Below are positions 1 to 5,941 of a stretch of 6,596 nt of DNA, piece after piece; the stretch's first letter is position 1, and every line of letters begins with the position of its first letter. The notes under the pieces are model-generated. The model searched no databases. It was not told where the DNA came from and was given only the letters and a program-made list of their open reading frames with translations. Both the position numbers and the translations under genes were made by a program. The stretch is from CAZBEA01 sp964490835 (GTDB taxonomy: Bacteria; Patescibacteriota; Microgenomatia; Levybacterales; GWA1-39-11), in assembly GCA_964490835.1 (NCBI GenBank), contig CAZBEA010000067.1, positions 1-6,596 on the forward strand, in the 5' to 3' direction.

Positions 1-515
1 CGAACGCCCATTTCGCCCAATCTCGGATTGCGCATGGTTAGTCTGACATCACCGTTGGAAAGAACAGTGACATCAAGGGATTGTTCTTCGTCTTGGTCAC
101 CAGGAATGTTCAAAACTGAAAATTTAGGATCGTCCTGTTCCTTTCCCACAGAGATTTGTAAGTTCCAATAACTAGGAATTTCAATCGGATGCTTTCTCAG
201 AATGGGATGAGCTTTTTTAAATTTTTGCCCCTCTGATTCCTGAAATGAACTACCCATTCTCATGAAGAATTCGCCAATTTGCCAAATACCCCCACCGCCA
301 GAATACGATCTAAATCGCATGCCTCCGGTAAAGAAGGTTTCATCAGTATGGCTTTGTATTTGTAGAAAGATATCGTCAAACCCGCGGACCACATCAAGTC
401 TTGCCGGTCCACCATCATCGTCGGGAATGCCCCAAACAGCCAGTCCCATGTGAGTCTGTTCGAGGCGCACACCGTGGGCTTCCAGAAGAGTAGGTTTTGG
501 ATCTCGATCTACCAT
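1..515 (-). CDS. Hypothetical protein, N-terminal part (C-terminus beyond left edge)
   Basis: The minus-strand frame is open from an ATG at 515-513 to the window edge, giving 171 codons plus two bases with no stop. An in-frame TGA 15 bases upstream of the ATG rules out a longer form. I do not recognise the family. Visible features: no signal peptide or membrane segment, so probably cytoplasmic. It is acidic near the start (DDDGG, residues 32-36), has a glycine run GGGG at 73-76, and tryptophans at 28, 78 and 117. The later part (about 115-171) alternates polar and hydrophobic residues in strand-like fashion, as in SVLNIPG (133-139) and LDVTVLSNGDVRLTM (147-161), so a beta-rich domain is plausible. 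It is transcribed divergently from the DUF368 gene. Other-frame ORFs here are shorter, and the extended -10 motif six bases before this ATG supports this frame. No function is proposed. Confidence 0.72.
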   Translation of the reverse strand, partial: MVDRDPKPTLLEAHGVRLEQTHMGLAVWGIPDDDGGPARLDVVRGFDDIFLQIQSHTDETFFTGGMRFRSYSGGGGIWQIGEFFMRMGSSFQESEGQKFKKAHPILRKHPIEIPSYWNLQISVGKEQDDPKFSVLNIPGDQDEEQSLDVTVLSNGDVRLTMRNPRLGEMGV

Positions 516-521
516 ACGCGA

Positions 522-530
522 ATTGTATCA
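522..530 (-). promoter_or_regulatory. Extended -10 promoter element of the divergent hypothetical gene
   Basis: Read on the minus strand this is TGATACAAT, a TGn extended -10 followed by the hexamer TACAAT. It ends six bases before the ATG at 515, so the transcript would start at or within a base or two of the start codon. No convincing -35 is seen (GTAGAA at the 17-base spacing), which is normal for extended -10 promoters. There is no Shine-Dalgarno sequence. This is inferred from motif and spacing. Confidence 0.55.
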
Positions 531-572
531 AATTATTCTTGCAATTCTACTTATTTATTCGGTAGTTGGTTT

Positions 573-581
573 TGGTATAGT
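573..581 (+). promoter_or_regulatory. Extended -10 promoter element of the DUF368 gene
   Basis: TGGTATAGT (TGn plus TATAGT) ends seven bases before the ATG at 589. That places the transcription start at about the A of the start codon. No purine-rich ribosome binding site lies between. The element also decides the start: the alternative TTG at 523 and GTG at 580 lie upstream of or inside the promoter and would not be on this transcript. Confidence 0.6.
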
Positions 582-588
582 GAATAAG

Positions 589-1554
589 ATGAAAAAATAT
601 TTCAGACTTTTTATCACAGGTTTTGCAATGGGTACTGCAGACCTTATTCCGGGCGTGTCGGGTGGAACAGTCGCATTTTTATCGGGAATTTATGAGGAAC
701 TACTTCAGAGTATAAAAATCGTCAGCGGGAAGGTCCTAAGACTTGCCTTGCAATTTAAAATAAAAGACGCGTTCAATACGGTTCCGTTCGCTTTTCTTCT
801 TCCGCTTGCGGCAGGGTTGTTCACAGCACTTTTTAGTCTCGCAAACCTTCTCTCTTTTCTTTTGGCAGAGTATCCGTCATTTGTTTGGGCATTTTTCTTT
901 GGTCTGGTTCTTGCTTCCACATGGATAGTTCTCAAGCGCGTCATAAAGTGGGACATTTCGGATATTCTTGCTTTCTCAGTTTCCACAATCATAACGTATT
1001 TTGTCGTCGGAGCAATTCCGATAGAAACTCCAAATAATCTTCCATTTGTCTTTCTGAGCGGCGTTATTGCAATTTGTGCAATGATTTTGCCGGGAATTTC
1101 AGGATCATTTATTTTACTTCTTTTGGGAAAATATCAGCAGATTTTGGCAGCTGTCACGAATCGTGACATTCTTACTCTCGGGGTTTTTATGATTGGGTGC
1201 GTCATAGGTCTATCGCTTTTCTCACGGGTTCTCTCATGGCTTTTCAAACACCATCATGATATTTCCGTCGCGATTCTTGCCGGTGTTATGCTTGGGTCGG
1301 TACGAAAAATCTGGCCATGGAAAGAAGTAGTGATGACAAGGATAAACAGCCATGGAGAAGTCGTGCCCTTGGTCGAGAAAAACATTCTTCCTTCTTCTTT
1401 TGATTTTGGAGTTTTGTTTATCGTAATTCTTTCACTGGTAGGGGCGGCAATTGTTTTGTATCTTAATAAGTTTGAGCTTACAAAGGAACAAACAGGCGAT
1501 ATTGAAGATAAAGATTTCAAAAAGGGACACACGAAAGCTCTCAAAAATCAGTAG
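589..1554 (+). CDS. DUF368 (PopT-like) membrane protein, probable undecaprenyl-phosphate translocase
   Basis: This is a 321-residue polytopic inner-membrane protein. The family signature occurs twice, as expected for its internal repeat: GFAMGTADLIPGVSGGT at 11-27 followed by GIYEELL at 33-39, and ILPGISGS at 166-173 followed by GKYQQIL. Most of the rest is hydrophobic helices; the last 30 or so residues are a charged hydrophilic tail. DUF368 proteins (PopT) have been shown in other bacteria to return undecaprenyl phosphate to the cytoplasmic leaflet for peptidoglycan and polysaccharide synthesis; that role is transferred here by homology. The ATG at 589 is chosen over an in-frame TTG at 523 for two reasons: family members typically start a few residues before the G-(X)-MG-(X)-AD-(X)-IPG motif, and the TTG lies inside the divergent gene's promoter. 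It ends in TAG, 54 bases before the TerC gene. Confidence 0.9.
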   Translation: MKKYFRLFITGFAMGTADLIPGVSGGTVAFLSGIYEELLQSIKIVSGKVLRLALQFKIKDAFNTVPFAFLLPLAAGLFTALFSLANLLSFLLAEYPSFVWAFFFGLVLASTWIVLKRVIKWDISDILAFSVSTIITYFVVGAIPIETPNNLPFVFLSGVIAICAMILPGISGSFILLLLGKYQQILAAVTNRDILTLGVFMIGCVIGLSLFSRVLSWLFKHHHDISVAILAGVMLGSVRKIWPWKEVVMTRINSHGEVVPLVEKNILPSSFDFGVLFIVILSLVGAAIVLYLNKFELTKEQTGDIEDKDFKKGHTKALKNQ

Positions 1555-1594
1555 TTTGCTTTTGAAAAGTCACACCCCATTTTTCTTTATAAGC

Positions 1595-1600
1595 TATAAT
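1595..1600 (+). promoter_or_regulatory. -10 promoter element of the TerC-family gene
   Basis: A perfect TATAAT ends eight bases before the GTG at 1609 and 14 bases before an in-frame ATG at 1615. The eight-base distance matches the other genes in the window and favours a leaderless GTG start. No good -35 is visible at 16-18 bases; a TTGAAA at 1562-1567 is too far away (27 bases). There is no Shine-Dalgarno sequence. Confidence 0.6.
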
Positions 1601-1608
1601 TAATCTTT

Positions 1609-2535
1609 GTGACTATGGATGTACAAGGTAATTTACTTATTCTTTTTTGTGTTGTAGTTTTAGGATTTCTTATTGCGGATCTGGGTTACTTTAATAGGAA
1701 ATCTCACAAAATTACCCCGCGCGCAGCGCTTATCCAGTCGCTGTTTTGGGTGGCTGTGGCATTTGCATTCGGATTCCTCATTTTTCTGTACATGGGACGC
1801 GATATGGCTGCAGAGTATATGTCTGCGTATGTAACTGAGAAAATGCTCTCAGTCGATAACTTATTCGTTATTATGCTTATCTTTAGTTTTTTTCAAATTG
1901 AAGAAAAGTACCACCATAAGGTTTTGTTCTGGGGAATAATGGGAGCAATAGTCTTTCGTGGATTATTCATCACTCTCGGGGCATTTATTATCAGCAACTT
2001 TCACTGGGTTCTGTATATTTTTGGAGCGATTCTGTTATATACGGGAATTAAATTGTTTAGAGATAAAAAGGAGGAACATGTTGATTTTAATCACAGCAAA
2101 GTTATTCGGTTTACAAAAAAATATTTACCTGTCACAACAGCCGAGCACAATGGAAAATTTTTGATCAAAGAAAAGGGCAAGTGGCATTTTACAATCCTTT
2201 TTTTAATAGTTCTTCTCGTTGAATCGACCGATATCGTCTTTGCAATAGACTCGATTCCCGCAGCGTTTTCAATCACTCAGAATCCTTTCATTGTATTCAC
2301 GTCGAATGTATTTGCAATTCTTGGGCTGCGGGCATTATTTTTCTTACTAGAAAATATTCTTCACAAATTCCACCATCTTCAGAAAGGGCTGTCTTTTGTA
2401 CTTATTTTTATCGGGGCAAAAATGATCTCTGAAATTTTTCATATTGAGATTTCATCGCTTGTTTCGTTTTTCATAATTATGACGATTTTGGGACTCTCAC
2501 TTCTTGCATCGGTATTATTCCCGAAGAAAATATAG
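1609..2535 (+). CDS. TerC/Alx-family integral membrane protein, probable metal (Mn2+) exporter
   Basis: The product is 308 residues from GTG 1609 (306 from ATG 1615). An in-frame TAA at 1597 excludes a longer form. The family hallmarks are clear: LGYFNRKSH (25-33), EKMLSVDNLFV (77-87), HHKVLFWGI (102-110), a conserved-type Arg at 117, ESTDIVFAIDSIPA (205-218) and FTSNVFAILGLRALFF (230-245). The acidic residues D83, E205, D208 and D214 lie within hydrophobic helices, as expected for cation binding. A hydrophilic loop spans about 151-192, and several hydrophobic helices flank it. Length is near the usual 300-330 for Alx-type members. The family is known for tellurite resistance and, in Alx/MeeF-type proteins, Mn2+ export that can metalate secreted enzymes. 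The substrate here is inferred. The short gap and near-leaderless transcript leave no room for the yybP-ykoY riboswitch that often precedes relatives. Confidence 0.92.
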   Translation: MTMDVQGNLLILFCVVVLGFLIADLGYFNRKSHKITPRAALIQSLFWVAVAFAFGFLIFLYMGRDMAAEYMSAYVTEKMLSVDNLFVIMLIFSFFQIEEKYHHKVLFWGIMGAIVFRGLFITLGAFIISNFHWVLYIFGAILLYTGIKLFRDKKEEHVDFNHSKVIRFTKKYLPVTTAEHNGKFLIKEKGKWHFTILFLIVLLVESTDIVFAIDSIPAAFSITQNPFIVFTSNVFAILGLRALFFLLENILHKFHHLQKGLSFVLIFIGAKMISEIFHIEISSLVSFFIIMTILGLSLLASVLFPKKI

Positions 2536-2551
2536 TCTTCTTACAATCGTC

Positions 2552-2560
2552 TGGTATAAT
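2552..2560 (+). promoter_or_regulatory. Extended -10 promoter element of the first anchored hydrolase
   Basis: TGGTATAAT, a consensus TGn extended -10, ends nine bases before the ATG at 2570. It lies in the 34-base gap after the TerC stop codon. No clear -35 is visible, and the nine bases TTAGCCTTC hold no Shine-Dalgarno sequence. It argues against the upstream TTG at 2504, which would lie within the TerC gene and before this promoter. Confidence 0.65.
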
Positions 2561-2569
2561 TTAGCCTTC

Positions 2570-3634
2570 ATGAAGAAAGTCCTCGGAATATGTATTGTGT
2601 TTGTCATTAGCGGAATCGGTTTATATTTTATTTTTTCCGACAGAATTAATATTTCCCAAATTACTCAACATGGTACACGAGCGGGTGAAACGACAGAGCC
2701 GGATATCGAGGGTGGACCAGTGCTTGTTCCACATCCACTTTCAATCCAGTCGCTTCGTGACGGAGAATATCCCGGGAGCGATATCAAAATCGAGCAAACA
2801 CTTGACCCGGGGATTAACTATTCGCGATACATCGCATCGTATAAATCGGAAGGATTGAAGATTTTTGCGCTTCTCACCGTACCGAGCGGTACGCCTCCTG
2901 AGGGAGGGTGGCCGGTTGTGATTTTTAACCATGGATATATTCCACCCACCCAATACAGGACTACCGAGCGGTATATAGCGTATATAGACGGTTTTTCTCG
3001 TAACGGATACATCGTTCTCAGATCGGACTATCGGGGGCATGGAAATTCGGAAGGGATAGCTTCGGGAGGATATGGTTCAAACGACTATACAATTGATATT
3101 CTCAACGCAGTCGCATCGATTAAAAGATATCCTGATGTAAATCCAGATAAAATTGGGATGTGGGGGCATTCGATGGGTGGACATATTACGCTTCGATCTA
3201 TGGTTGTTTCCAAAGATATACAAGCGGGAGTTATATGGGGAGGTGTTGTTGCCTCTTATCCTGACCTTCTTGCTCGTTGGAGAAGGGGTCCTGCTGGTAC
3301 AACTCCAACTCCATTTCCAACCACTTCAAACCGTGGCGGTTGGAGGAGAGGATTGACCGAGAAATTTGGGACACCAGATGAGAATCCAGAATTCTGGAAC
3401 TCCATTTCTTCAAACTCATATCTTTCTGAGATCTCTGGCCCAATTCAATTACATCACGGTGGAGCGGATACCTCGGTTCCGGCAGAATTTTCCGAAATGC
3501 TTGATACACAAATGAAGAAAGTAGGTAAAACTTCGGAAGTTTATATTTATACGGGTGACGATCATGACATAACAGCCAATTTCGAAACAGCAATGAGTCG
3601 ATCTATTGAGTTCTTCGATCGATATGTAAAATAA
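2570..3634 (+). CDS. Membrane-anchored alpha/beta hydrolase (prolyl-oligopeptidase/dienelactone-hydrolase-like), copy 1
   Basis: The product is 354 residues. An N-terminal hydrophobic segment at about 4-22 after MKK acts as signal anchor or uncleaved signal peptide, so the catalytic domain is probably outside the membrane. A linker follows to about 55, then the core: SYKSEGLKIFALLTVP (90-105), the oxyanion-type loop NHGYIPP (120-126), DYRGHGNSEG (153-162), and the nucleophile elbow GHSMGG (199-204) with Ser201. The triad is completed by Asp300 in HHGGADTSVP and His332 in GDDHD. All three are intact. A Thr/Pro- and Arg-rich segment between the elbow and Asp300, including TPTPFPTT, looks like a lid insertion. 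Relatives are usually annotated as S9-like peptidases or esterases; the substrate cannot be told. The next gene, five bases on, is a clear paralogue. The ATG at 2570 is chosen because of the promoter and the typical MKK signal start. Confidence 0.88.
   Translation: MKKVLGICIVFVISGIGLYFIFSDRINISQITQHGTRAGETTEPDIEGGPVLVPHPLSIQSLRDGEYPGSDIKIEQTLDPGINYSRYIASYKSEGLKIFALLTVPSGTPPEGGWPVVIFNHGYIPPTQYRTTERYIAYIDGFSRNGYIVLRSDYRGHGNSEGIASGGYGSNDYTIDILNAVASIKRYPDVNPDKIGMWGHSMGGHITLRSMVVSKDIQAGVIWGGVVASYPDLLARWRRGPAGTTPTPFPTTSNRGGWRRGLTEKFGTPDENPEFWNSISSNSYLSEISGPIQLHHGGADTSVPAEFSEMLDTQMKKVGKTSEVYIYTGDDHDITANFETAMSRSIEFFDRYVK
3627..3632 (+). promoter_or_regulatory. Possible internal -10 element before the second hydrolase
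   Basis: TAAAAT ends seven bases before the ATG at 3640 and overlaps the last codons and TAA stop of the upstream hydrolase. Spacing matches the other promoters here, but the hexamer is weaker. The only -35-like match, TTGAGT at 3606-3611, is 15 bases away. The five-base intergenic gap contains no Shine-Dalgarno sequence, so either this is a real leaderless promoter or the second gene relies on translational coupling. Confidence 0.3.
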
Positions 3635-3639
3635 ATCTT

Positions 3640-4758
3640 ATGGAAGACAAAATCCAACCCGAACAACAACTTACCATTGCGTCTGAGTCCGTAAAGAGAG
3701 GAAGAACTAAATTATATATATTTATTGTTATCTCTACGGTGCTTCTTATATGCGGTGCTTTTGTTTTTTTTCTTTCAAAAAATGAAAAGAGTACTGTGTT
3801 GATCACCTCGGCTGTCTCTGAAGAATTGAACGACAAAAATATTCCCACACCAACGCCACCGCCATTTTACGATCTGACGATCCCTTATCTTCAAAATCGT
3901 GAATACAAGAGTGCTCTGGGCGAGCTTGTGGGGTCATCAAGTAATTCTTCTTATGCGTCATATCTGACCAGTTACGATTCCGACGGAATTACGGTAAATG
4001 CTCAACTCACGATTCCGACTGACAAGATGCCGGAAGGAGGATTTCCGGCTATCATTTTTATTCACGGGTATATTCCTCCGGCATCGTATCAAACACTTGG
4101 GAATTATTCTTCATATGTGGATCATCTTGCACGACAGGGTTTTGCTGTTTTTAAAATTGATTTACGGGGACATGGCGAGTCGGAAGGTGAGCCGGGTGGG
4201 GCATATTATTCCTCAGATTACATAATTGACGTGCTCAATGCTAAAGCAGCGCTTAAAACATCAGACCAAATAAACCCTGACAAAATCGGATTGTGGGGTC
4301 ATTCGATGGCTGGGAATGTTGTGTTCAGGGCTCTGGCAGCCGATCCTACAATACCCGCGGCTGTTATTTGGTCTGGAGCAGTGTATACATACGAAGATTG
4401 GCAGAAGTATGGGATTCAAGACGGATCGTATAGGCCACCGGGAAATAATACCGAGCGACAAAGAAGACGTCAGCAACTTTTTGATACGTACGGTGAATTT
4501 TCAGAAGACAGTGAATTTTGGCGAACGGTTGCCGCGACCAATTATATTTCAAATATGAAGACAGCAATTCAACTTAATCACGCAGTTGACGACGCTGTTG
4601 TAAATATAGGGTATAGTCGCGATCTGAATGAATTACTTGAAAAGAGCACACTTACTCACGAGCTGCATGAGTACTCATCGGGTGGTCATAACATTTCCGG
4701 TGTCAGCTTTAACGCAGCGATGAATAATACCACAGAATTCTTCAAAAAATATCTTTAA
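3640..4758 (+). CDS. Membrane-anchored alpha/beta hydrolase, copy 2 (paralogue of the preceding gene)
   Basis: The product is 372 residues. A 24-residue N-terminus containing KRGRTK precedes one transmembrane segment at about 25-45, giving a type II (N-in, C-out) topology. A proline-rich linker (PTPTPPP, 69-75) then leads to the catalytic domain. Motifs run parallel to copy 1: SYDSDGITVNAQLTIP (111-126), IHGYIPP (141-147), DLRGHGESEG (174-183) and nucleophile elbow GHSMAG (220-225) with Ser222. Asp318 in NHAVDDAVV and His350 in SSGGHNISG complete the triad. Differences from copy 1 are Ala for Gly in the elbow, loss of the acidic pair before the catalytic His, and an Arg-rich segment (NTERQRRRQQ) where copy 1 has its Thr/Pro-rich insertion. 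Both copies look active but may differ in substrate, which is unknown. The genes were probably duplicated in tandem and may share a transcript. Confidence 0.88.
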   Translation: MEDKIQPEQQLTIASESVKRGRTKLYIFIVISTVLLICGAFVFFLSKNEKSTVLITSAVSEELNDKNIPTPTPPPFYDLTIPYLQNREYKSALGELVGSSSNSSYASYLTSYDSDGITVNAQLTIPTDKMPEGGFPAIIFIHGYIPPASYQTLGNYSSYVDHLARQGFAVFKIDLRGHGESEGEPGGAYYSSDYIIDVLNAKAALKTSDQINPDKIGLWGHSMAGNVVFRALAADPTIPAAVIWSGAVYTYEDWQKYGIQDGSYRPPGNNTERQRRRQQLFDTYGEFSEDSEFWRTVAATNYISNMKTAIQLNHAVDDAVVNIGYSRDLNELLEKSTLTHELHEYSSGGHNISGVSFNAAMNNTTEFFKKYL

Positions 4759-4814
4759 AATGCGTTCATACAAATGCTTCATATTCCTATTACGCAAAGT
4801 GCGATCAGTGCGAA

Positions 4815-4820
4815 TAGAAT
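4815..4820 (+). promoter_or_regulatory. -10 promoter element of the glycosyltransferase gene
   Basis: TAGAAT ends eight bases before the GTG at 4829. A weak TTACGC at 4790-4795 is a possible -35, with a long 19-base spacer. The intervening bases AAATTCCA have no Shine-Dalgarno sequence. The 70-base gap 4759-4828 is the second longest here and holds nothing else I can support. Confidence 0.5.
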
Positions 4821-4828
4821 AAATTCCA

Positions 4829-5896
4829 GTGAGTCCACGTGTAAAGAAAAAATTAAAGATTGCAATGATCGCGCCGATCGCAGAACGGGTTCCGCCTAAA
4901 AAATATGGAGGTACCGAGAGGGTAGTATCGGCACTGACAGAAGAATTGGTAAAACGTGGGCATAAGCTGACTCTTTTTGCATCAGGTGACTCAATAACAA
5001 ATGCACGACTCGCAAGTGTGTATCCGCGAGGTCTCAGGGAGGCGAGGGTCCCGAATCCACACGGGCTCAACGAATGGGCACTCTTACATATTGGAGCAGC
5101 GTACGCAAGGAGACACGAGTTTGATATTGTTCATGATCACAATAGTATCATTGCACTGCCAACTGCTTCGTTATCCGACATGCCGGTGGTACTGACTGTT
5201 CATGGGAATATAAATCCAAACAACCGAAAGCTATATGAAAGCATAAAGGGGCCATACCTTATAGGAATTTCTCAGTCACAGTTTGCCAAATCTCCAAACG
5301 TTGAGGTATTTGACGTCGTTTATAACGGACTCGATATGTATGCATATCCATTTAAAAAAAAACACAAAAATTATTTATTGTATGTCGGAAGGATTTCAAT
5401 GGAAAAGGGAACGCACTACGCAATCGATGTCGCCCAAACCCTTGACTTGCCACTTATAATTGCAGCCAAACTCGATACGGCCGACAAGGCGTATTATCAT
5501 GAGTATGTTGAGCATAGATTAAGCGATGAAAAAATTCGCTGGATTGGCGAGGTGGACGAAATGGAACGAAATACGCTTATGTCTGAGGCTATGTGCCTTT
5601 TGCATCCTGTTACGTGGCGTGAGCCGTTCGGGCTTACGATGATCGAGTCGATGGCGTGCGGTACTCCGGTAGTAGCGTTTGATAAAGGGTCAATTCCCGA
5701 AATTGTGAAAGACAGAAGTTCGGGTTTTGTTGTGGGAGATATCGATGAGATGATCGAAGCTGTCTCACAAATAGAGAGTATAGATCGGAAGAAATGTCGA
5801 GCTTATGCATTATCTCATTTTAATAGTGGGCTCATGGCAGAAAGGTATGAAGACATATATTTTAGAATTCTTAAAGAAAATGTAAGAAAAGAGTAA
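4829..5896 (+). CDS. Glycosyltransferase family 4 (GT-B fold)
   Basis: The product is 355 residues, the usual size for a single-domain-pair GT4 enzyme, with no signal peptide, so cytosolic or peripheral to the membrane. The N-terminal Rossmann half has KIAMIAPI (10-17), the nucleotide-sugar/acceptor loop YGGTERV (26-32), a typical RGHKLTLFASGDS stretch and DIVHDHNS. The C-terminal donor-binding half begins near YVGRISMEKG (185-194). It carries the retaining-GT4 signature EPFGLTMIE, with Glu265 and Glu273 in the E-X7-E motif, followed by SMACGTPVVAF and GSIPEIV. It transfers a sugar from a nucleotide-sugar donor with retention; donor and acceptor cannot be told. The start must be GTG 4829: an in-frame TAA sits at 4820, and no other start codon precedes the first beta strand. 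The interdomain linker is encoded by nine consecutive A bases (three AAA codons). It may act with the glycosidase gene downstream, 45 bases away. Confidence 0.9.
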   Translation: MSPRVKKKLKIAMIAPIAERVPPKKYGGTERVVSALTEELVKRGHKLTLFASGDSITNARLASVYPRGLREARVPNPHGLNEWALLHIGAAYARRHEFDIVHDHNSIIALPTASLSDMPVVLTVHGNINPNNRKLYESIKGPYLIGISQSQFAKSPNVEVFDVVYNGLDMYAYPFKKKHKNYLLYVGRISMEKGTHYAIDVAQTLDLPLIIAAKLDTADKAYYHEYVEHRLSDEKIRWIGEVDEMERNTLMSEAMCLLHPVTWREPFGLTMIESMACGTPVVAFDKGSIPEIVKDRSSGFVVGDIDEMIEAVSQIESIDRKKCRAYALSHFNSGLMAERYEDIYFRILKENVRKE

Positions 5897-5902
5897 GAAG
5901 CA

Positions 5903-5932
5903 TTGACACAAAAGCTATTCGGGTGATAGATT
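5903..5932 (+). promoter_or_regulatory. Sigma70-type promoter of the glycosidase gene
   Basis: A consensus -35 TTGACA (5903-5908), an 18-base spacer and the -10 TAGATT (5927-5932) preceded by TGA form the best full promoter in the window. The -10 ends nine bases before the ATG at 5942. Two GGTGAT copies (5922-5927 and 5933-5938) lie 11 bases apart, and the second could act as a weak ribosome binding site since GGTGAT matches the 3' part of the full Shine-Dalgarno sequence. If the transcript starts at about +7 from the -10, that site would be largely upstream of the mRNA. Confidence 0.65.
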
Positions 5933-5941
5933 GGTGATCCT

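Noticed and set aside
523..588. TTG-initiated 22-residue N-terminal extension of the DUF368 protein
   Set aside because: It starts inside the divergent gene's -10 element, lies upstream of the gene's own extended -10, and adds an extra hydrophobic stretch not typical of the family. The ATG at 589 fits better.
1559..1569. CTTTTGAAAAG palindrome after the DUF368 stop codon
   Set aside because: It has no loop, is AT-only apart from its ends and is not followed by an uninterrupted T tract, so it is not an intrinsic terminator. It may be chance in AT-rich DNA.
2504..2569. TTG-initiated extension of the first hydrolase overlapping the TerC gene
   Set aside because: It would place an arginine-rich stretch before the signal anchor and start upstream of the TGGTATAAT promoter. 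MKKVLG from 2570 is a normal signal-type start.
3231..3593. 120-codon open frame on the minus strand opposite the first hydrolase
   Set aside because: It lies wholly inside the catalytic domain coding region, including the Asp300 and His332 codons, and has no motif of its own.
4761..4796. TGCGT / ACGCA inverted repeat in the gap before the glycosyltransferase
   Set aside because: Only five base pairs with a 26-base loop and no T tract. This is too weak to call a terminator or operator.
4675..5070. 131-codon open frame on the minus strand opposite the glycosyltransferase start
   Set aside because: It overlaps the well-supported GT4 and hydrolase coding frames, has no promoter or start signal like the other genes, and its translation shows no recognisable domain. 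It is a shadow frame.
589..5896. All five complete genes end in TAA or TAG, never TGA, hinting at a recoded TGA
   Set aside because: No in-frame TGA occurs inside any of the conserved protein motifs, and five stops are too few. The standard bacterial code explains everything seen.
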